Origin: Kluyvera intermedia
GTDB taxonomy: Bacteria; Pseudomonadota; Gammaproteobacteria; Enterobacterales; Enterobacteriaceae
Reading direction: 5' to 3'
Length of the DNA: 64,000 nt
Assembly: GCF_034424175.1 (NCBI RefSeq)
Contig: NZ_CP139986.1
Coordinates: 434,001 to 498,000, forward strand
Numbering within the stretch: the stretch's first letter is position 1; the number at the start of each line of letters is the position of its first letter. Shown piece by piece: positions 33,594 to 43,043 of this stretch. The notes under the pieces are model-generated. The model was not told the origin of the DNA and did no database searches. It was given only the letters and a program-made list of their open reading frames with translations. The position numbers were made by a program, and so were the translations under genes.

Positions 33594-34157
33594 ATGATCC
33601 TGCTGATTGATAACTACGATTCCTTTACCTGGAACCTCTACCAGTATTTTTGTGAGCTGGGGGCCAGCGTAACGGTCAGACGTAACGATGACATCACCCT
33701 CGATGATATCGCTCAGCTCGCACCGGACAAAATCGTTATCTCCCCCGGCCCCTGCACGCCAGATGACGCCGGTATCTCCCTTGATGTGATTCGCCACTAT
33801 GCGGGAAAAGTACCGCTGCTCGGTGTTTGCTTAGGCCATCAGGCCATCGCGCAGGCATTTGGGGCGCGTATCGTTCGTGCGGCGAAAGTGATGCACGGGA
33901 AAACCTCACCGATTACCCACCAGCAGCAGGGCGTGTTTCGGGGTTTGAATAACCCGCTAACCGTCACTCGCTACCATTCTTTGTTGATTGACCCTGATAC
34001 GTTAGCCGATTGTTTTGAGGTAACCGCACGTAGTGAGGCGGGGGAAATTATGGGGATTCGTCACCGACAGTGGGATTTGGAAGGCGTGCAGTTCCACCCG
34101 GAGAGTATCCTTAGCGAGCAAGGGCACGAACTACTGGCAAACTTTCTCAACCGATAG
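33594..34157 (+). CDS. pabA: Aminodeoxychorismate synthase glutamine amidotransferase subunit
   Basis: PabA hydrolyses glutamine and passes ammonia to PabB, giving 4-amino-4-deoxychorismate for folate synthesis. The 187-residue class I amidotransferase equals E. coli PabA in length. The catalytic triad is visible: C79 in GVCLGHQ, and H168 and E170 in VQFHPES. The oxyanion-hole segment SPGPCTPDDAG is present. It lies 84 bp upstream of argD on the same strand. PabB is not encoded in this window. Confidence 0.97.
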   Translation: MILLIDNYDSFTWNLYQYFCELGASVTVRRNDDITLDDIAQLAPDKIVISPGPCTPDDAGISLDVIRHYAGKVPLLGVCLGHQAIAQAFGARIVRAAKVMHGKTSPITHQQQGVFRGLNNPLTVTRYHSLLIDPDTLADCFEVTARSEAGEIMGIRHRQWDLEGVQFHPESILSEQGHELLANFLNR

Positions 34158-34241
34158 TCGTTGCTATCAAGTGATTTTTTATGCATATTTTATGGATATA
34201 ATTTCACAACTATCGCGACATCGTTTGAAGAAGGGCATGAC

Positions 34242-35459
34242 ATGGAAACCAAACAACCTGCAATCACCCGCGCGACCTTCGATCAGGTCATTTTGCCCAT
34301 TTATGCACCGGCAGAGTTTATCCCGGTCAAAGGCAAAGGGAGTCGCGTGTGGGATCAGCAAGGCAAAGAGTACATCGATTTTGCCGGCGGCATCGCGGTC
34401 ACGGCATTGGGGCACTGTCATCCGGCGTTGGTTGAGGCGCTGAAAAGTCAGGGTGAAACGCTGTGGCATACCAGCAACGTCTTTACCAACGAGCCTGCGC
34501 TGCGTCTGGGGCAGAAGTTAGTGGATGCCACCTTTGCCGAGCGCGTGGTGTTTATGAACTCCGGTACAGAAGCGAACGAAACCGCCTTTAAACTGGCGCG
34601 TTACTATGCCTCGACTCGTCATAGCCCTTACAAAACAAAAATTATCGCCTTCCATAATGCCTTCCATGGACGTTCGCTGTTTACCGTCTCCGTGGGCGGT
34701 CAGCCGAAGTATTCCGATGGATTTGGTCCGAAACCAGCCGATATTATCCATGTGCCGTTTAACGACCTGCATGCGGTAGAAGCGGTGATGGACGACCATA
34801 CCTGCGCGATAGTTGTCGAGCCGATTCAGGGTGAAGGTGGCGTACTGGCGGCAACTCCGGAGTTCCTGCAAGGCCTGCGCGCGTTGTGTGATAAGCATCA
34901 GGCGCTGCTGGTCTTTGATGAAGTGCAGAGCGGTATGGGCCGCACCGGTTCGTTGTTTGCCTACATGCACTATGGCGTGACGCCGGACATTCTGACCAGC
35001 GCCAAAGCGCTGGGCGGCGGTTTCCCGGTCAGTGCGGTGCTGACCACCGAAGATATTGCCAATGCGTTCCACGTCGGTTCACACGGCTCAACCTATGGCG
35101 GTAACCCGCTGGCCTGCGCCGTCGCCGGTGCGGCATTCGATATTATCAACACGCCAGAAGTGCTGAACGGCGTCAATGCGAAACGTGAACGGTTTGTGCA
35201 GCATTTGCAGCAGATTAATTCGAAGTACGATCTGTTCAGCGATGTACGCGGGATGGGCCTGTTGATTGGTGCTGAGTTGAACGCGAAGTACAAAGGGCGC
35301 GCGCGTGATTTCCTCTACGCGGCGGCAGACGTCGGTGTAATGGTACTGAATGCCGGCCCGGACGTGATGCGCTTTGCGCCATCGCTGGTGGTGGAAGAAG
35401 TGGATATTGACGAAGGGATGCAGCGCTTCTCGCAGGCCGTGGCGAAAATCGTTAGCTAG
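34242..35459 (+). CDS. argD: Acetylornithine/succinyldiaminopimelate aminotransferase
   Basis: ArgD is a PLP-dependent transaminase used for N-acetylornithine in arginine synthesis and N-succinyl-diaminopimelate in lysine synthesis. The 405-residue protein is one residue shorter than E. coli ArgD. It shows the class III aminotransferase features FMNSGTEANETAFKLAR, FDEVQSGMGRTG and the PLP lysine in TSAKALGGGFP. ATG at 34242 fits the family start and has AAGGGC upstream; an in-frame start at 34161 would add 27 unrelated residues. A weak ARG-box-like stretch (ATGCATATTTTATGGAT, near 34180-34197) lies upstream. The 3' end overlaps convergent yhfK by 8 bp. Confidence 0.95.
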   Translation: METKQPAITRATFDQVILPIYAPAEFIPVKGKGSRVWDQQGKEYIDFAGGIAVTALGHCHPALVEALKSQGETLWHTSNVFTNEPALRLGQKLVDATFAERVVFMNSGTEANETAFKLARYYASTRHSPYKTKIIAFHNAFHGRSLFTVSVGGQPKYSDGFGPKPADIIHVPFNDLHAVEAVMDDHTCAIVVEPIQGEGGVLAATPEFLQGLRALCDKHQALLVFDEVQSGMGRTGSLFAYMHYGVTPDILTSAKALGGGFPVSAVLTTEDIANAFHVGSHGSTYGGNPLACAVAGAAFDIINTPEVLNGVNAKRERFVQHLQQINSKYDLFSDVRGMGLLIGAELNAKYKGRARDFLYAAADVGVMVLNAGPDVMRFAPSLVVEEVDIDEGMQRFSQAVAKIVS

Positions 35460-37527
35460 CTCGTCGCTTTAACCAGCCGCCATGACGTGGGCGCTGACGC
35501 CAGGCCACCGATGAGATGGTGTGCATGGTGTTCAGATGCCCCAGAATACGCTGGAGATGCTGTTCCATGGTGCTTAACGCCCCATGGGACAGCGCGTCCG
35601 GCGACTCCATAATGTTCACCTCGCCGCCACTGCCCGCCTCATCATACTCCAGACGCTGCTGACAGCGTTGTAGGGCAATTTCGCACGACTCCAGATACTG
35701 TTGCGCCAGATTCGGCGTCAGCATGGTGTGCTCGCGCGCAAGCGTCGTCATCGCGTTGATATGCTCGACGATAAACTGACTGTGGGTGACCCACAGTTTC
35801 ATGTCTTCCAGATAACGCGGGTTAAAGCCCGGCTCCTGCATGGCCTGATTAAGGGTGTTGAACAGCGTATTGTGGGCCTGGTTTACGCGCATGCGCTGAT
35901 ACGCAAGCTTAGGGGCCTGTGGGTCTGGGCTTAGGATCAGACGAATGGCTTCCTGATCGGCCTCCAGCGCTGCCTGGGCACTTTGTCGCAGTTGACCGCT
36001 TTGCCATTGTGGCCACAGCCAGAGCATACCGCCGAAGGCAATCAGGCAGCCGATGATGGTGTCGATAAAGCGGGCAACGATAAACTGTTCACCATTTAAC
36101 GTGAGAATTTGTAGGGTATATACCGCCGTGACGGTAAAACCAACGGTGGCCCAACCATAGCTGCGGCGAATAATCAGGTAGCTGCTGAGTGTGATAACCA
36201 GCATCCCGGCAAGCGCTAGCCCTTGTGGTGCGTGGAAGTGCAGGGCGATGGCTGCAATCACCAGACCAGCAAGCGTACCTGCTGCCCGATGGAAAATTCG
36301 TACGCGGGTTGCGCCATAGCCGTTTTGCGTTACCAGCAGTACCGTCATCAGGATCCAATACGGTTTTGGCAGATGCAGCGCTGTGCCCATCAGGCTAGCG
36401 ATACTCAGCATGACGCTTAGCCTGCCCGCGTTGCGCAGGGCGGGGGATTTTAGCGACAGGTAGCTCTTGATTGCCGGGAACAACGGCAGGCGACGTTCTT
36501 TATCCGCCATCAGGTCTCGCGGATACAGTGGGCGCTGGGCTCGTAACACTCTGGCGATTCGGCTGAAGTGCCAGGCGCAGAACTGGCCGACCGGATTATC
36601 AGGATGTTGGTCAGCGATTTTTTCCAGCGCGCCAATCTGCTTGTCCATGGTGAAACGGCTAGGGTAGCGGTGGTAGAGAATATCATCCGCCAGCACGCGC
36701 AAACGTGCGGCGACGGTCTGAGCGTTCCAGCGGATCACTGCTTCCGCGTGGCTACGCTCAACGAGCTTTTGCACCTCTTCCGGCTGGTGCAGGCTAACGG
36801 AGATATGCTCCTGTAAATCCAGCCCTACCTGAAAAGCGCGCAGCAGGCGTTTGTAATCGTTGTGCTGGTTCGCCGCCAGCATGTGCAGCTGCTGGTAGCA
36901 TTGGGAGATTAAATCCACCACCTTTTGCTGACGGTTTAACAGCGGTGGCAGCGCAGTGCTGGGGTCAGTATGCTGAGTCAGCAGGCTGTACTTGGCTTCA
37001 CAGTAGTCGGCGAGCTGGCGATAGAGCAGGCTCAGCGATTCGCGCAGCGGCTGTTCGCGCCACATCCAGAACCACCACCAGTTAAATAATCCGTACCACA
37101 GTGTGCCGAGCGCATAGAGCAGTAGCGGCTGCCAGATAGGCATATTGCCCGCAAGACTGAGGGTGAAAATAGCGGCAATCAGCGAGGCGGGTAGCAGTCG
37201 TCCATGTAACGCGCTGATTTCAGCTGTCACCCCAAGTAAAAGGGCGAGCACGGTCAGGATGAGCGGTAGCGGGACCTCTTTTGCCAGTAATAGCTGTACC
37301 GCCAGACTGCATCCGGCAAACAGGCAGCCGCCGATAGTCAGACGTTTGAAAAAACGTTTATGCGGGGTATCAAGACCGGCGATATTGCAGCAAGCGGGAA
37401 CTAACGAGAACAGCAGGCCTTGTTGAAGATGGCCGAAGAGCAGGCCAATGGCGACCGGCAAACATAACACCAGCGTTTGCCGCAGTGCATAGTTGACTTC
37501 CGGGTGGTAAATCAGCCTGCGCCACAT
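35452..37527 (-). CDS. yhfK: YccS/YhfK-type inner-membrane protein
   Basis: This is a large membrane protein of the YccS/YhfK family (FUSC/ArAE-like), similar to E. coli YhfK (about 696-700 aa); its transport substrate, if any, is unknown. From ATG at 37527 it has 691 residues. Six or so helices in the N-terminal block (RQTLVLCLPVAIGLLFG onward to ALGTLWYGLFNWWWFW), a long cytoplasmic domain (about 150-370), a second helical block (about 380-500) with LRNAGRLSVMLSIASLMG, and a C-terminal cytoplasmic domain are seen. ATG at 37548 lies inside the crp terminator stem, so the 37527 start is preferred although neither has a good ribosome site. Confidence 0.87.
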   Translation of the reverse strand: MWRRLIYHPEVNYALRQTLVLCLPVAIGLLFGHLQQGLLFSLVPACCNIAGLDTPHKRFFKRLTIGGCLFAGCSLAVQLLLAKEVPLPLILTVLALLLGVTAEISALHGRLLPASLIAAIFTLSLAGNMPIWQPLLLYALGTLWYGLFNWWWFWMWREQPLRESLSLLYRQLADYCEAKYSLLTQHTDPSTALPPLLNRQQKVVDLISQCYQQLHMLAANQHNDYKRLLRAFQVGLDLQEHISVSLHQPEEVQKLVERSHAEAVIRWNAQTVAARLRVLADDILYHRYPSRFTMDKQIGALEKIADQHPDNPVGQFCAWHFSRIARVLRAQRPLYPRDLMADKERRLPLFPAIKSYLSLKSPALRNAGRLSVMLSIASLMGTALHLPKPYWILMTVLLVTQNGYGATRVRIFHRAAGTLAGLVIAAIALHFHAPQGLALAGMLVITLSSYLIIRRSYGWATVGFTVTAVYTLQILTLNGEQFIVARFIDTIIGCLIAFGGMLWLWPQWQSGQLRQSAQAALEADQEAIRLILSPDPQAPKLAYQRMRVNQAHNTLFNTLNQAMQEPGFNPRYLEDMKLWVTHSQFIVEHINAMTTLAREHTMLTPNLAQQYLESCEIALQRCQQRLEYDEAGSGGEVNIMESPDALSHGALSTMEQHLQRILGHLNTMHTISSVAWRQRPRHGGWLKRRAS

Positions 37528-37537
37528 GAGGGGAAAC

Positions 37538-37573
37538 AAAAACGGCATACTGCGTTAGCACTATGCCGTTTTG
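37538..37573 (-). terminator. Rho-independent terminator of crp
   Basis: AAAACGGCATA pairs with TATGCCGTTTT around a loop of about 12 bases, ending in a T run on the crp strand. It lies 7 bp beyond the crp stop and just upstream of yhfK. Confidence 0.9.
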
Positions 37574-37579
37574 GCTGGA

Positions 37580-38212
37580 TCAGCGGGTGCCGTAGACGAC
37601 AATCGTTTTGCCGTGTGCGGAGATCAGATTTTGATCTTCCAGCATTTTCAGAATACGGCCCACGGTTTCGCGGGAACAACCAACGATCTGACCGATTTCC
37701 TGACGGGTGATTTTAATCTGCATACCGTCTGGGTGGGTCATTGCGTCCGGCTGTTTGGCCAGATTCAGCAGGGTCTGGGCGATACGTCCGGTCACGTCCA
37801 GGAATGCCAGGTTGCCGACTTTTTCAGAGGTAATCTGCAGACGACGTGCCATTTGCGAAGACAAACGCATCAGGATGTCTGGGTTTACCTGAATCAGCTG
37901 ACGGAATTTTTTATAAGAGATTTCAGCAACTTCACAAGCGGTTTTTGCCCGTACCCATGCGCTGCGTTCCTGGCCTTCTTCGAACAGGCCTAACTCGCCG
38001 ATAAAGTCACCCTGGTTGAGGTAAGAGAGGATCATCTCTTTGCCTTCTTCATCCTTGATGAGTACAGCCACTGAGCCTTTGACGATGTAATACAGCGTTT
38101 CAGCTTTTTCACCCTGGTGAATCAGCGTGCTCTTCGATGGGTACTTATGAATATGGCAATGAGACAAGAACCATTCGAGAGTCGGGTCTGTTTGCGGTTT
38201 GCCAAGCACCAT
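37580..38212 (-). CDS. crp: cAMP receptor protein CRP
   Basis: CRP is the global cAMP-dependent activator of catabolic genes. The 210-residue protein is almost identical to E. coli CRP. The N-terminal cAMP-binding beta-roll includes GELGLFEEGQERSAWVRAKT with the Arg and Ser that hold cAMP; the hinge C-helix includes MRLSSQMARRLQITSEKVG; the helix-turn-helix is RQEIGQIVGCSRETVGRIL (about 169-188). The two differences from E. coli that I notice, S for A and I for V in the C-helix, are conservative. Divergent from yhfA, with a conserved-looking 304 bp regulatory gap. Confidence 0.98.
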   Translation of the reverse strand: MVLGKPQTDPTLEWFLSHCHIHKYPSKSTLIHQGEKAETLYYIVKGSVAVLIKDEEGKEMILSYLNQGDFIGELGLFEEGQERSAWVRAKTACEVAEISYKKFRQLIQVNPDILMRLSSQMARRLQITSEKVGNLAFLDVTGRIAQTLLNLAKQPDAMTHPDGMQIKITRQEIGQIVGCSRETVGRILKMLEDQNLISAHGKTIVVYGTR

Positions 38213-38516
38213 GCGCGGTTATCCTCTGTTATAAGCTCTTCCCAGCGGCAAAAACATTGCAGCCACTGGTTGCAATAGTATCCTTCCCGTTACCTGGGAA
38301 GTCGGCTGTCGAATCGTGCCGCAGCCTGTAATGTGATGTCCTCTGCATACATGCAGTACGTTTATGTATTACCGTAGCATCCCGACTGTTTTAGCATAGC
38401 TTTCGGCGCGTGTCTCCTGGTGTCTCGCTTCAGCATGACGGCGATCGCCTTCCATTGCGAGAATTGTTATGTACGCGTAATCTGAGAAGAAAATTGCAAC
38501 CTGGGAGTTAAATAAT
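38213..38516. promoter_or_regulatory. crp/yhfA divergent regulatory region
   Basis: The gap carries a TGTGATGTCCTCTGCATACA stretch near 38332-38351 that resembles the autoregulatory CRP site known upstream of E. coli crp. Much of 38320-38400 appears conserved with E. coli. No gene is seen in it. Confidence 0.6.
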
Positions 38517-38921
38517 ATGCAAGCGCGTGTGAAATGGATTGAAGGCTTAACCTTCCTCGGTGAGTCCGCTTCAGGCCACCAGATTTTGATGGACGGCAAC
38601 TCGGGTGATAAAGCCCCAAGCCCGATGGAAGTGGTCCTGATGGCAGCCGGTGGCTGTAGTGCAATTGATGTGGTTTCCATTTTGCAAAAGGGTCGCAATG
38701 ACGTCACTGATTGCGAAGTGAAACTGACTTCCGAACGTCGTGAAGAGGCGCCGCGCCTGTTCACACATATCAACCTGCACTTCATCGTGACGGGTAAGGA
38801 TCTTAAAGATGCCGCGGTTGCTCGTGCGGTGTCCCTGTCTGCTGAGAAATACTGCTCGGTTGCGCTGATGCTCGAAAAAGCGGTGAATATCACCCACTCT
38901 TATGAAGTGATTGAAGGCTAA
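38517..38921 (+). CDS. yhfA: OsmC-family protein YhfA
   Basis: YhfA is a 134-residue OsmC/Ohr-fold protein, the same length as E. coli YhfA; its substrate is unknown. The fold is recognisable from APSPMEVVLMAAGGCSAIDVVSILQK, in which a cysteine sits where the first peroxidatic cysteine of OsmC/Ohr lies, and EKYCSVALMLEKAV supplies the second. A peroxide-related role is therefore plausible but is inference. It is divergent from crp. A single REP unit follows its stop. Confidence 0.93.
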   Translation: MQARVKWIEGLTFLGESASGHQILMDGNSGDKAPSPMEVVLMAAGGCSAIDVVSILQKGRNDVTDCEVKLTSERREEAPRLFTHINLHFIVTGKDLKDAAVARAVSLSAEKYCSVALMLEKAVNITHSYEVIEG

Positions 38922-38933
38922 TTGCATATGACA

Positions 38934-38963
38934 CGTAGCCCGGCCAAGCGCAGCGCCGCCGGG
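38934..38963. repeat. Single REP unit between yhfA and prkB
   Basis: GTAGCCCGGCCAAGC-GCAGCGCCGCCGGGA is the same REP type as the outer units at 7562-7697, with one base changed in the loop. It separates convergent yhfA and prkB. Confidence 0.85.
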
Positions 38964-38980
38964 AACGCTGTTAACGCCGT

Positions 38981-39844
38981 TTAGCTTCTTCCTTCCATCA
39001 AACGCTGCACCAGCGGCATCATGATGAGCTCCATCGCCAGCCCGAGCTTGCCGCCGGGAACCACCAGCGTATTCATGTGCGAAATAAACGATCCTTGCAG
39101 CATCGCCAGCAGCCACGGGTAATCGATGTTATCAAGATTACGGAAGTGAATGACCACAAAGCTCTCATCGAGCGATGGAATGCTTTTGGCGGCGAAAGGG
39201 TTTGAAGTATCGACCGTCGGGACGCGCTGGAAGTTGATATGTGTGCGGGAAAATTGCGGCGTAATGTAGTTGATGTAGTCCTCCATCGAACGCACCACCG
39301 AATCCATCACCGCTTCACGCGAGTGCCCGCGCTCGCTGGTGTCGCGGATCATTTTCTGGATCCACTCAAGGTTAACGATAGGCACCACGCCCACCAACAA
39401 ATCCACATGGCGCGCGACATCATTTTGTGGCGTCACTACGCCGCCGTGTAGCCCTTCATAGAACAAGACATCGGTTGGCTCCTGCAAGGGTTGCCAGGGG
39501 GTGAACGTTCCCGGCACCTGATTCCACGGCACGGCTTCATCGTAAGTGTGTAAATACTTGCGCGACTGGCCGCTACCGTTAACACCATAGTCGCGGAAAG
39601 TTTGTTCCAGCAGGCCAAAGTCGTTGGCGTCTGGGCCGAAATAGCTGATATGCCGACCGGCATCGCGTGCCTTACGGATTGCCATGTCCATTTCCGGACG
39701 GGTATAACGGTGGAAGCTGTCACCTTCAACTTCTGCGGCACGCAGGTTAAGTTGACCAAAAATTTTTCGGAATGCCAGGCTGGTGGTGGTGGTTCCTGCA
39801 CCGCTGGAGCCGGTCACGGCAATAACTGGGTGTTTGGCAGACAT
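38981..39844 (-). CDS. prkB: Putative phosphoribulokinase PrkB (YhfF-type P-loop kinase)
   Basis: The 287-residue protein (E. coli PrkB 289 aa) belongs to the phosphoribulokinase/uridine kinase superfamily. Walker A is GSSGAGTTTTS (residues 12-22), followed by EGDSFHRYTRPEMDM and FYEGLHGGVV, the segments that in true phosphoribulokinase bind ribulose 5-phosphate. E. coli lacks a Calvin cycle, so the physiological substrate is uncertain. ATG at 39844 has CAGGAG upstream and matches the family start MSAKHPV; an upstream start at 39892 adds 16 unsupported residues. It follows yheT-yheU on the same strand. Confidence 0.9.
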   Translation of the reverse strand: MSAKHPVIAVTGSSGAGTTTTSLAFRKIFGQLNLRAAEVEGDSFHRYTRPEMDMAIRKARDAGRHISYFGPDANDFGLLEQTFRDYGVNGSGQSRKYLHTYDEAVPWNQVPGTFTPWQPLQEPTDVLFYEGLHGGVVTPQNDVARHVDLLVGVVPIVNLEWIQKMIRDTSERGHSREAVMDSVVRSMEDYINYITPQFSRTHINFQRVPTVDTSNPFAAKSIPSLDESFVVIHFRNLDNIDYPWLLAMLQGSFISHMNTLVVPGGKLGLAMELIMMPLVQRLMEGRS

Positions 39845-39901
39845 GCGAATAACTCCTGAACAGACTACAGGAAGCCAATTAGCCTCCTGCAATAAGTATA
39901 G

Positions 39902-40120
39902 TTAACCGCGAAATTGGTTACGGGGCATGATGTTGACGGTCTCGTGAAGTTCAGACCAGACCAGCACCGCTTCGCCTGTTTGTAACTGGTGTTTGACGTC
40001 GGCGACCTTTTGCGCAAGTGAACGTTCATATTCACCATAATCAGTGCCTTCGCGCAAGACAAAGCTTTCAATCAATCTATCCAGCGTGTCCGGGTCGAGG
40101 TCCTGCCAGGGGATCATCAT
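39902..40120 (-). CDS. yheU: Small conserved protein YheU
   Basis: YheU is a 72-residue protein of the UPF0270 family, the E. coli length, with no established function. It is acidic in the middle (LIESFVLREGTDYGEYERSLAQKV) and ends NIMPRNQFRG. The double ATG at 40120 overlaps the yheT stop by 4 bp, showing translational coupling. A longer reading from 40174 would lie inside yheT and is rejected. Confidence 0.92.
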   Translation of the reverse strand: MMIPWQDLDPDTLDRLIESFVLREGTDYGEYERSLAQKVADVKHQLQTGEAVLVWSELHETVNIMPRNQFRG

Positions 40121-41139
40121 GCCTTCACTCCTAACCAGGTCATCAGCCAGGCGGGGATGCGTTTTTCCAGCCACATTTCCGGGTGGCGGAGGGTGCCACC
40201 GATAAATCCGACGTGGCCGCCGTGTTCGGTTAGCTGATACTCAACGTTATCCGGCAGTTCTTCCTGTGCGGGAATAGAGTGATGATCCATAAAGGGATCG
40301 TCTTTTGAATGGATAATCAGCGTTGGCTTGGTGATTTTGCTTAACGTCGGCATCGCGCTGCACTGACGATAGTAGTCGATAGCATCGGCAAAACCGTGGA
40401 TCTTCGAGGTGATCGAATCATCGAACTCACGGATCCGGCGCATGCTTTTTAGCTGGCGCAGATCCACCGGCAGCGAGCCGGGATAAGCCTTGAGCTTGCG
40501 CGCCGCGTTGCCTTTTAACAGGTTCAGCAGATAGCGTTGATAAACGCGTGAGAAGCCTTTATCCATATGATAGCTACAAGCTTCGAGCATAAACGGTGCC
40601 GAGACAATCACCGCCGCGTCTATTGGCACATCATCGCCTTCTTTTGCCAGCAGACAGGCCAGCATGTTACCGCCCAGCGAATAGCCAACCGCCGCGGTTG
40701 GTGCTTCACCAAACTCGCGCTTAAGCCACTGCAAGAACCAGGTGCCATCTTCCGTTTCACCGGAGTGATAAATACGGTTCAGGCGGTTGGGTTCACCGCT
40801 ACAGCCGCGAAAATGCATCACCACACCCAGCCAGCCCTGTTGTCTTGCGGCATTAATCAGACCGTGAGCATAGGGGCTGTGCAGGCTACCTTCCAGACCA
40901 TGAAACACCACCAGACGCGGTTTATGGCGTGCTGCTTGCGGATCTTCGCTCCAGGCGAGATCGACAAAATCACCGTCCGGCAGTTCCAGGCGCTGCCAGC
41001 AGGGCGTGAATTGCAGCTTACGACGGATAAGGCGCGGCAGCATCGTCTGTAAATGACGATTGCTCACGCCGCGCATCGGCACGAAATCCGCGCTGCTTGT
41101 AATGTCGATACTGAGATCGTGATGGGTTGTTTCAGTCAT
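40117..41139 (-). CDS. yheT: Alpha/beta hydrolase YheT
   Basis: YheT is a 340-residue hydrolase of the UPF0017/AB-hydrolase-4 family, matching E. coli YheT in length. The nucleophile elbow is GYSLGGN and the oxyanion region FHGLEGS; the acid lies near SKDDPFMDH and the histidine in EHGGHVGF. Known relatives act on esters, but the substrate here is not known. In E. coli it sits directly behind yheS; here the mdc operon lies between them, so yheT needs its own promoter in the 248 bp gap shared with divergent mdcA. Confidence 0.93.
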   Translation of the reverse strand: MTETTHHDLSIDITSSADFVPMRGVSNRHLQTMLPRLIRRKLQFTPCWQRLELPDGDFVDLAWSEDPQAARHKPRLVVFHGLEGSLHSPYAHGLINAARQQGWLGVVMHFRGCSGEPNRLNRIYHSGETEDGTWFLQWLKREFGEAPTAAVGYSLGGNMLACLLAKEGDDVPIDAAVIVSAPFMLEACSYHMDKGFSRVYQRYLLNLLKGNAARKLKAYPGSLPVDLRQLKSMRRIREFDDSITSKIHGFADAIDYYRQCSAMPTLSKITKPTLIIHSKDDPFMDHHSIPAQEELPDNVEYQLTEHGGHVGFIGGTLRHPEMWLEKRIPAWLMTWLGVKA

Positions 41140-41387
41140 AACTCGGCGATGTTCACAAAAATCTGGCGCCTACTATACCGCCACTTTGCCATCGTGTTTA
41201 TGAAAATGAGGGGTGGGTAGCCCTTTTTATCCCTTTCGGATCTGATCCTCATCACAAATTGTTACTTCAATTATTACTCTCAAGCTAATGATTCACGCCT
41301 ACGCTTAATTGATGACTTTCTCACCAGAGCGCACACTCTTTCCAGTGTTAAGCAATCAAAATGATTCGCTGAATCAGGAGGTTAATA

Positions 41388-43043
41388 ATGTTATCTGGGC
41401 AAACACCAGCACGAGTCTGGAACACCCGCCGCACAGAAAAACAGCGGCGTCTGGCTTCCGTTCCGGTGCAGGGCAAGGTTCTGCCGACCGCAGACCTGAC
41501 CGCGATGCTGGAATTACTTATCGCGCCGGGTGACCGCGTGGTATTAGAAGGGAATAACCAAAAGCAGGCAGATTTCTTATCTCGCATGCTGGCTGAAGTT
41601 AACCCGCAAAAAGTGCACGACCTGCACATGATTATGCCAAGCGTCGGACGCAGCGAGCATCTGGATATCTTCGAAAAAGGTATCGCTCGCAAGCTGGACT
41701 TCTCTTTCTCCGGTACCCAAAGCCTGCGTATTTCGCAGCTACTGGAAGATGGTCAGCTGGAAATTGGCGCCATCCACACCTACATCGAACTTTACTCCCG
41801 TCTGTATGTTGACCTGTCGCCGAACGTGGCGCTGATTGCCGGTTTCAAAGCCGACCGCAAAGGTAACCTCTACACCGGGGCGAGTACCGAAGATACCCCG
41901 GCGCTGGTAGAAGCCGCCGCGTTCCATGACGGTATCGTCATCGCGCAGGTTAACGAACTTGTCGACGATGAATGCGACCTGCCGCGCGTTGATATTCCGG
42001 GCTCATGGATTGATTACGTGGTTGTCGCCGATAAGCCGTTCTTCATTGAACCGCTGTTCACCCGTGACCCACGCCTGATCAAACAAGAACATATCCTGAT
42101 GGCGATGATGGCCATTAAAGGTATCTACGCAGAACACCAGGTCCAGTCGCTCAACCACGGTATCGGCTTTAACACTGCGGCAATCGAGCTGCTGTTGCCG
42201 ACCTACGGCGAACAGCTGGGTCTGAAAGGCAAAATCTGTAAACACTGGACGCTGAACCCGCATCCAACGCTGATTCCTGCTATCGAAAGCGGCTGGGTTG
42301 AAAGCGTGCACTGCTTCGGCGGTGAATTAGGGATGGAAGAGTACATCCGTGCCCGCCCAGACGTGTTCTTCACCGGTGCCGATGGTTCAATGCGTTCTAA
42401 CCGTGCTTTCTGTCAGCTGGCGGGTCAGTACGCGGTCGATATGTTTATCGGTTCCACTTTGCAGGTTGATGGCTATGCCAACTCCTCAACGGTCACCCGT
42501 GGACGCCTGTCCGGTTTCGGCGGCGCACCAAACATGGGCCATGACCCGCACGGCCGTCGTCATGCAACACCCGCATGGCTGAACATGATTACCGAACCTG
42601 ACCCAATGCAGCGCGGTAAAAAACTGGTTGTTCAGATGGTCGAAACCTTCCAGGCCGGCGTTAAACCGACCTTCGTCGAGAAACTTGATGCGGTTGAAGT
42701 CGCCAAAACCTCCGGGATGCCGCTGGCACCGGTGATGATTTATGGCGATGACGTTACCCACGTCCTGACCGAAGAAGGGATCGCTTACCTCTACCGTGCA
42801 AAAGATCTTGAAGAGCGCCGGGCGATGGTGGCTGCGGTTGCCGGGATCACCGATATCGGTCTGGGCGTTGATGCGAAACGCGTCGCTGAGCTGCGTCAGA
42901 GTGGCAAGGTGGTGTATCCAGAAGATATGGGCATTCGTCGTACCGACGCAACCCGTTCTCTGCTGGCCGCCGGTAGCGTGTCCGATCTCGTTGAATGGTC
43001 TGGCGGTCTTTACAACCCACCTGCGAAATTCCGGAGCTGGTAA
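41388..43043 (+). CDS. mdcA: Malonate decarboxylase alpha subunit (acetyl-ACP:malonate ACP transferase)
   Basis: MdcA transfers the acyl carrier protein thiol from acetate to malonate, making malonyl-S-ACP and free acetate. The 551-residue product matches the length and sequence character of Klebsiella MdcA. It belongs to the CoA-transferase-like family and keeps GFNTAAIELLLPTYG and the SVHCFGGELGMEEYIRARPD region. An ideal AGGAGG ribosome site lies 7 bases before ATG 41388, itself abutted by a TGATTC/GAATCA palindrome. It is the first gene of mdcABCDEFGH and overlaps mdcB by one base (TAATG). Confidence 0.95.
   Translation: MLSGQTPARVWNTRRTEKQRRLASVPVQGKVLPTADLTAMLELLIAPGDRVVLEGNNQKQADFLSRMLAEVNPQKVHDLHMIMPSVGRSEHLDIFEKGIARKLDFSFSGTQSLRISQLLEDGQLEIGAIHTYIELYSRLYVDLSPNVALIAGFKADRKGNLYTGASTEDTPALVEAAAFHDGIVIAQVNELVDDECDLPRVDIPGSWIDYVVVADKPFFIEPLFTRDPRLIKQEHILMAMMAIKGIYAEHQVQSLNHGIGFNTAAIELLLPTYGEQLGLKGKICKHWTLNPHPTLIPAIESGWVESVHCFGGELGMEEYIRARPDVFFTGADGSMRSNRAFCQLAGQYAVDMFIGSTLQVDGYANSSTVTRGRLSGFGGAPNMGHDPHGRRHATPAWLNMITEPDPMQRGKKLVVQMVETFQAGVKPTFVEKLDAVEVAKTSGMPLAPVMIYGDDVTHVLTEEGIAYLYRAKDLEERRAMVAAVAGITDIGLGVDAKRVAELRQSGKVVYPEDMGIRRTDATRSLLAAGSVSDLVEWSGGLYNPPAKFRSW

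Noticed and set aside
37528..37548. Longer yhfK N-terminus starting at 37548
   Set aside because: That ATG lies inside the stem of the crp terminator and has no ribosome site.
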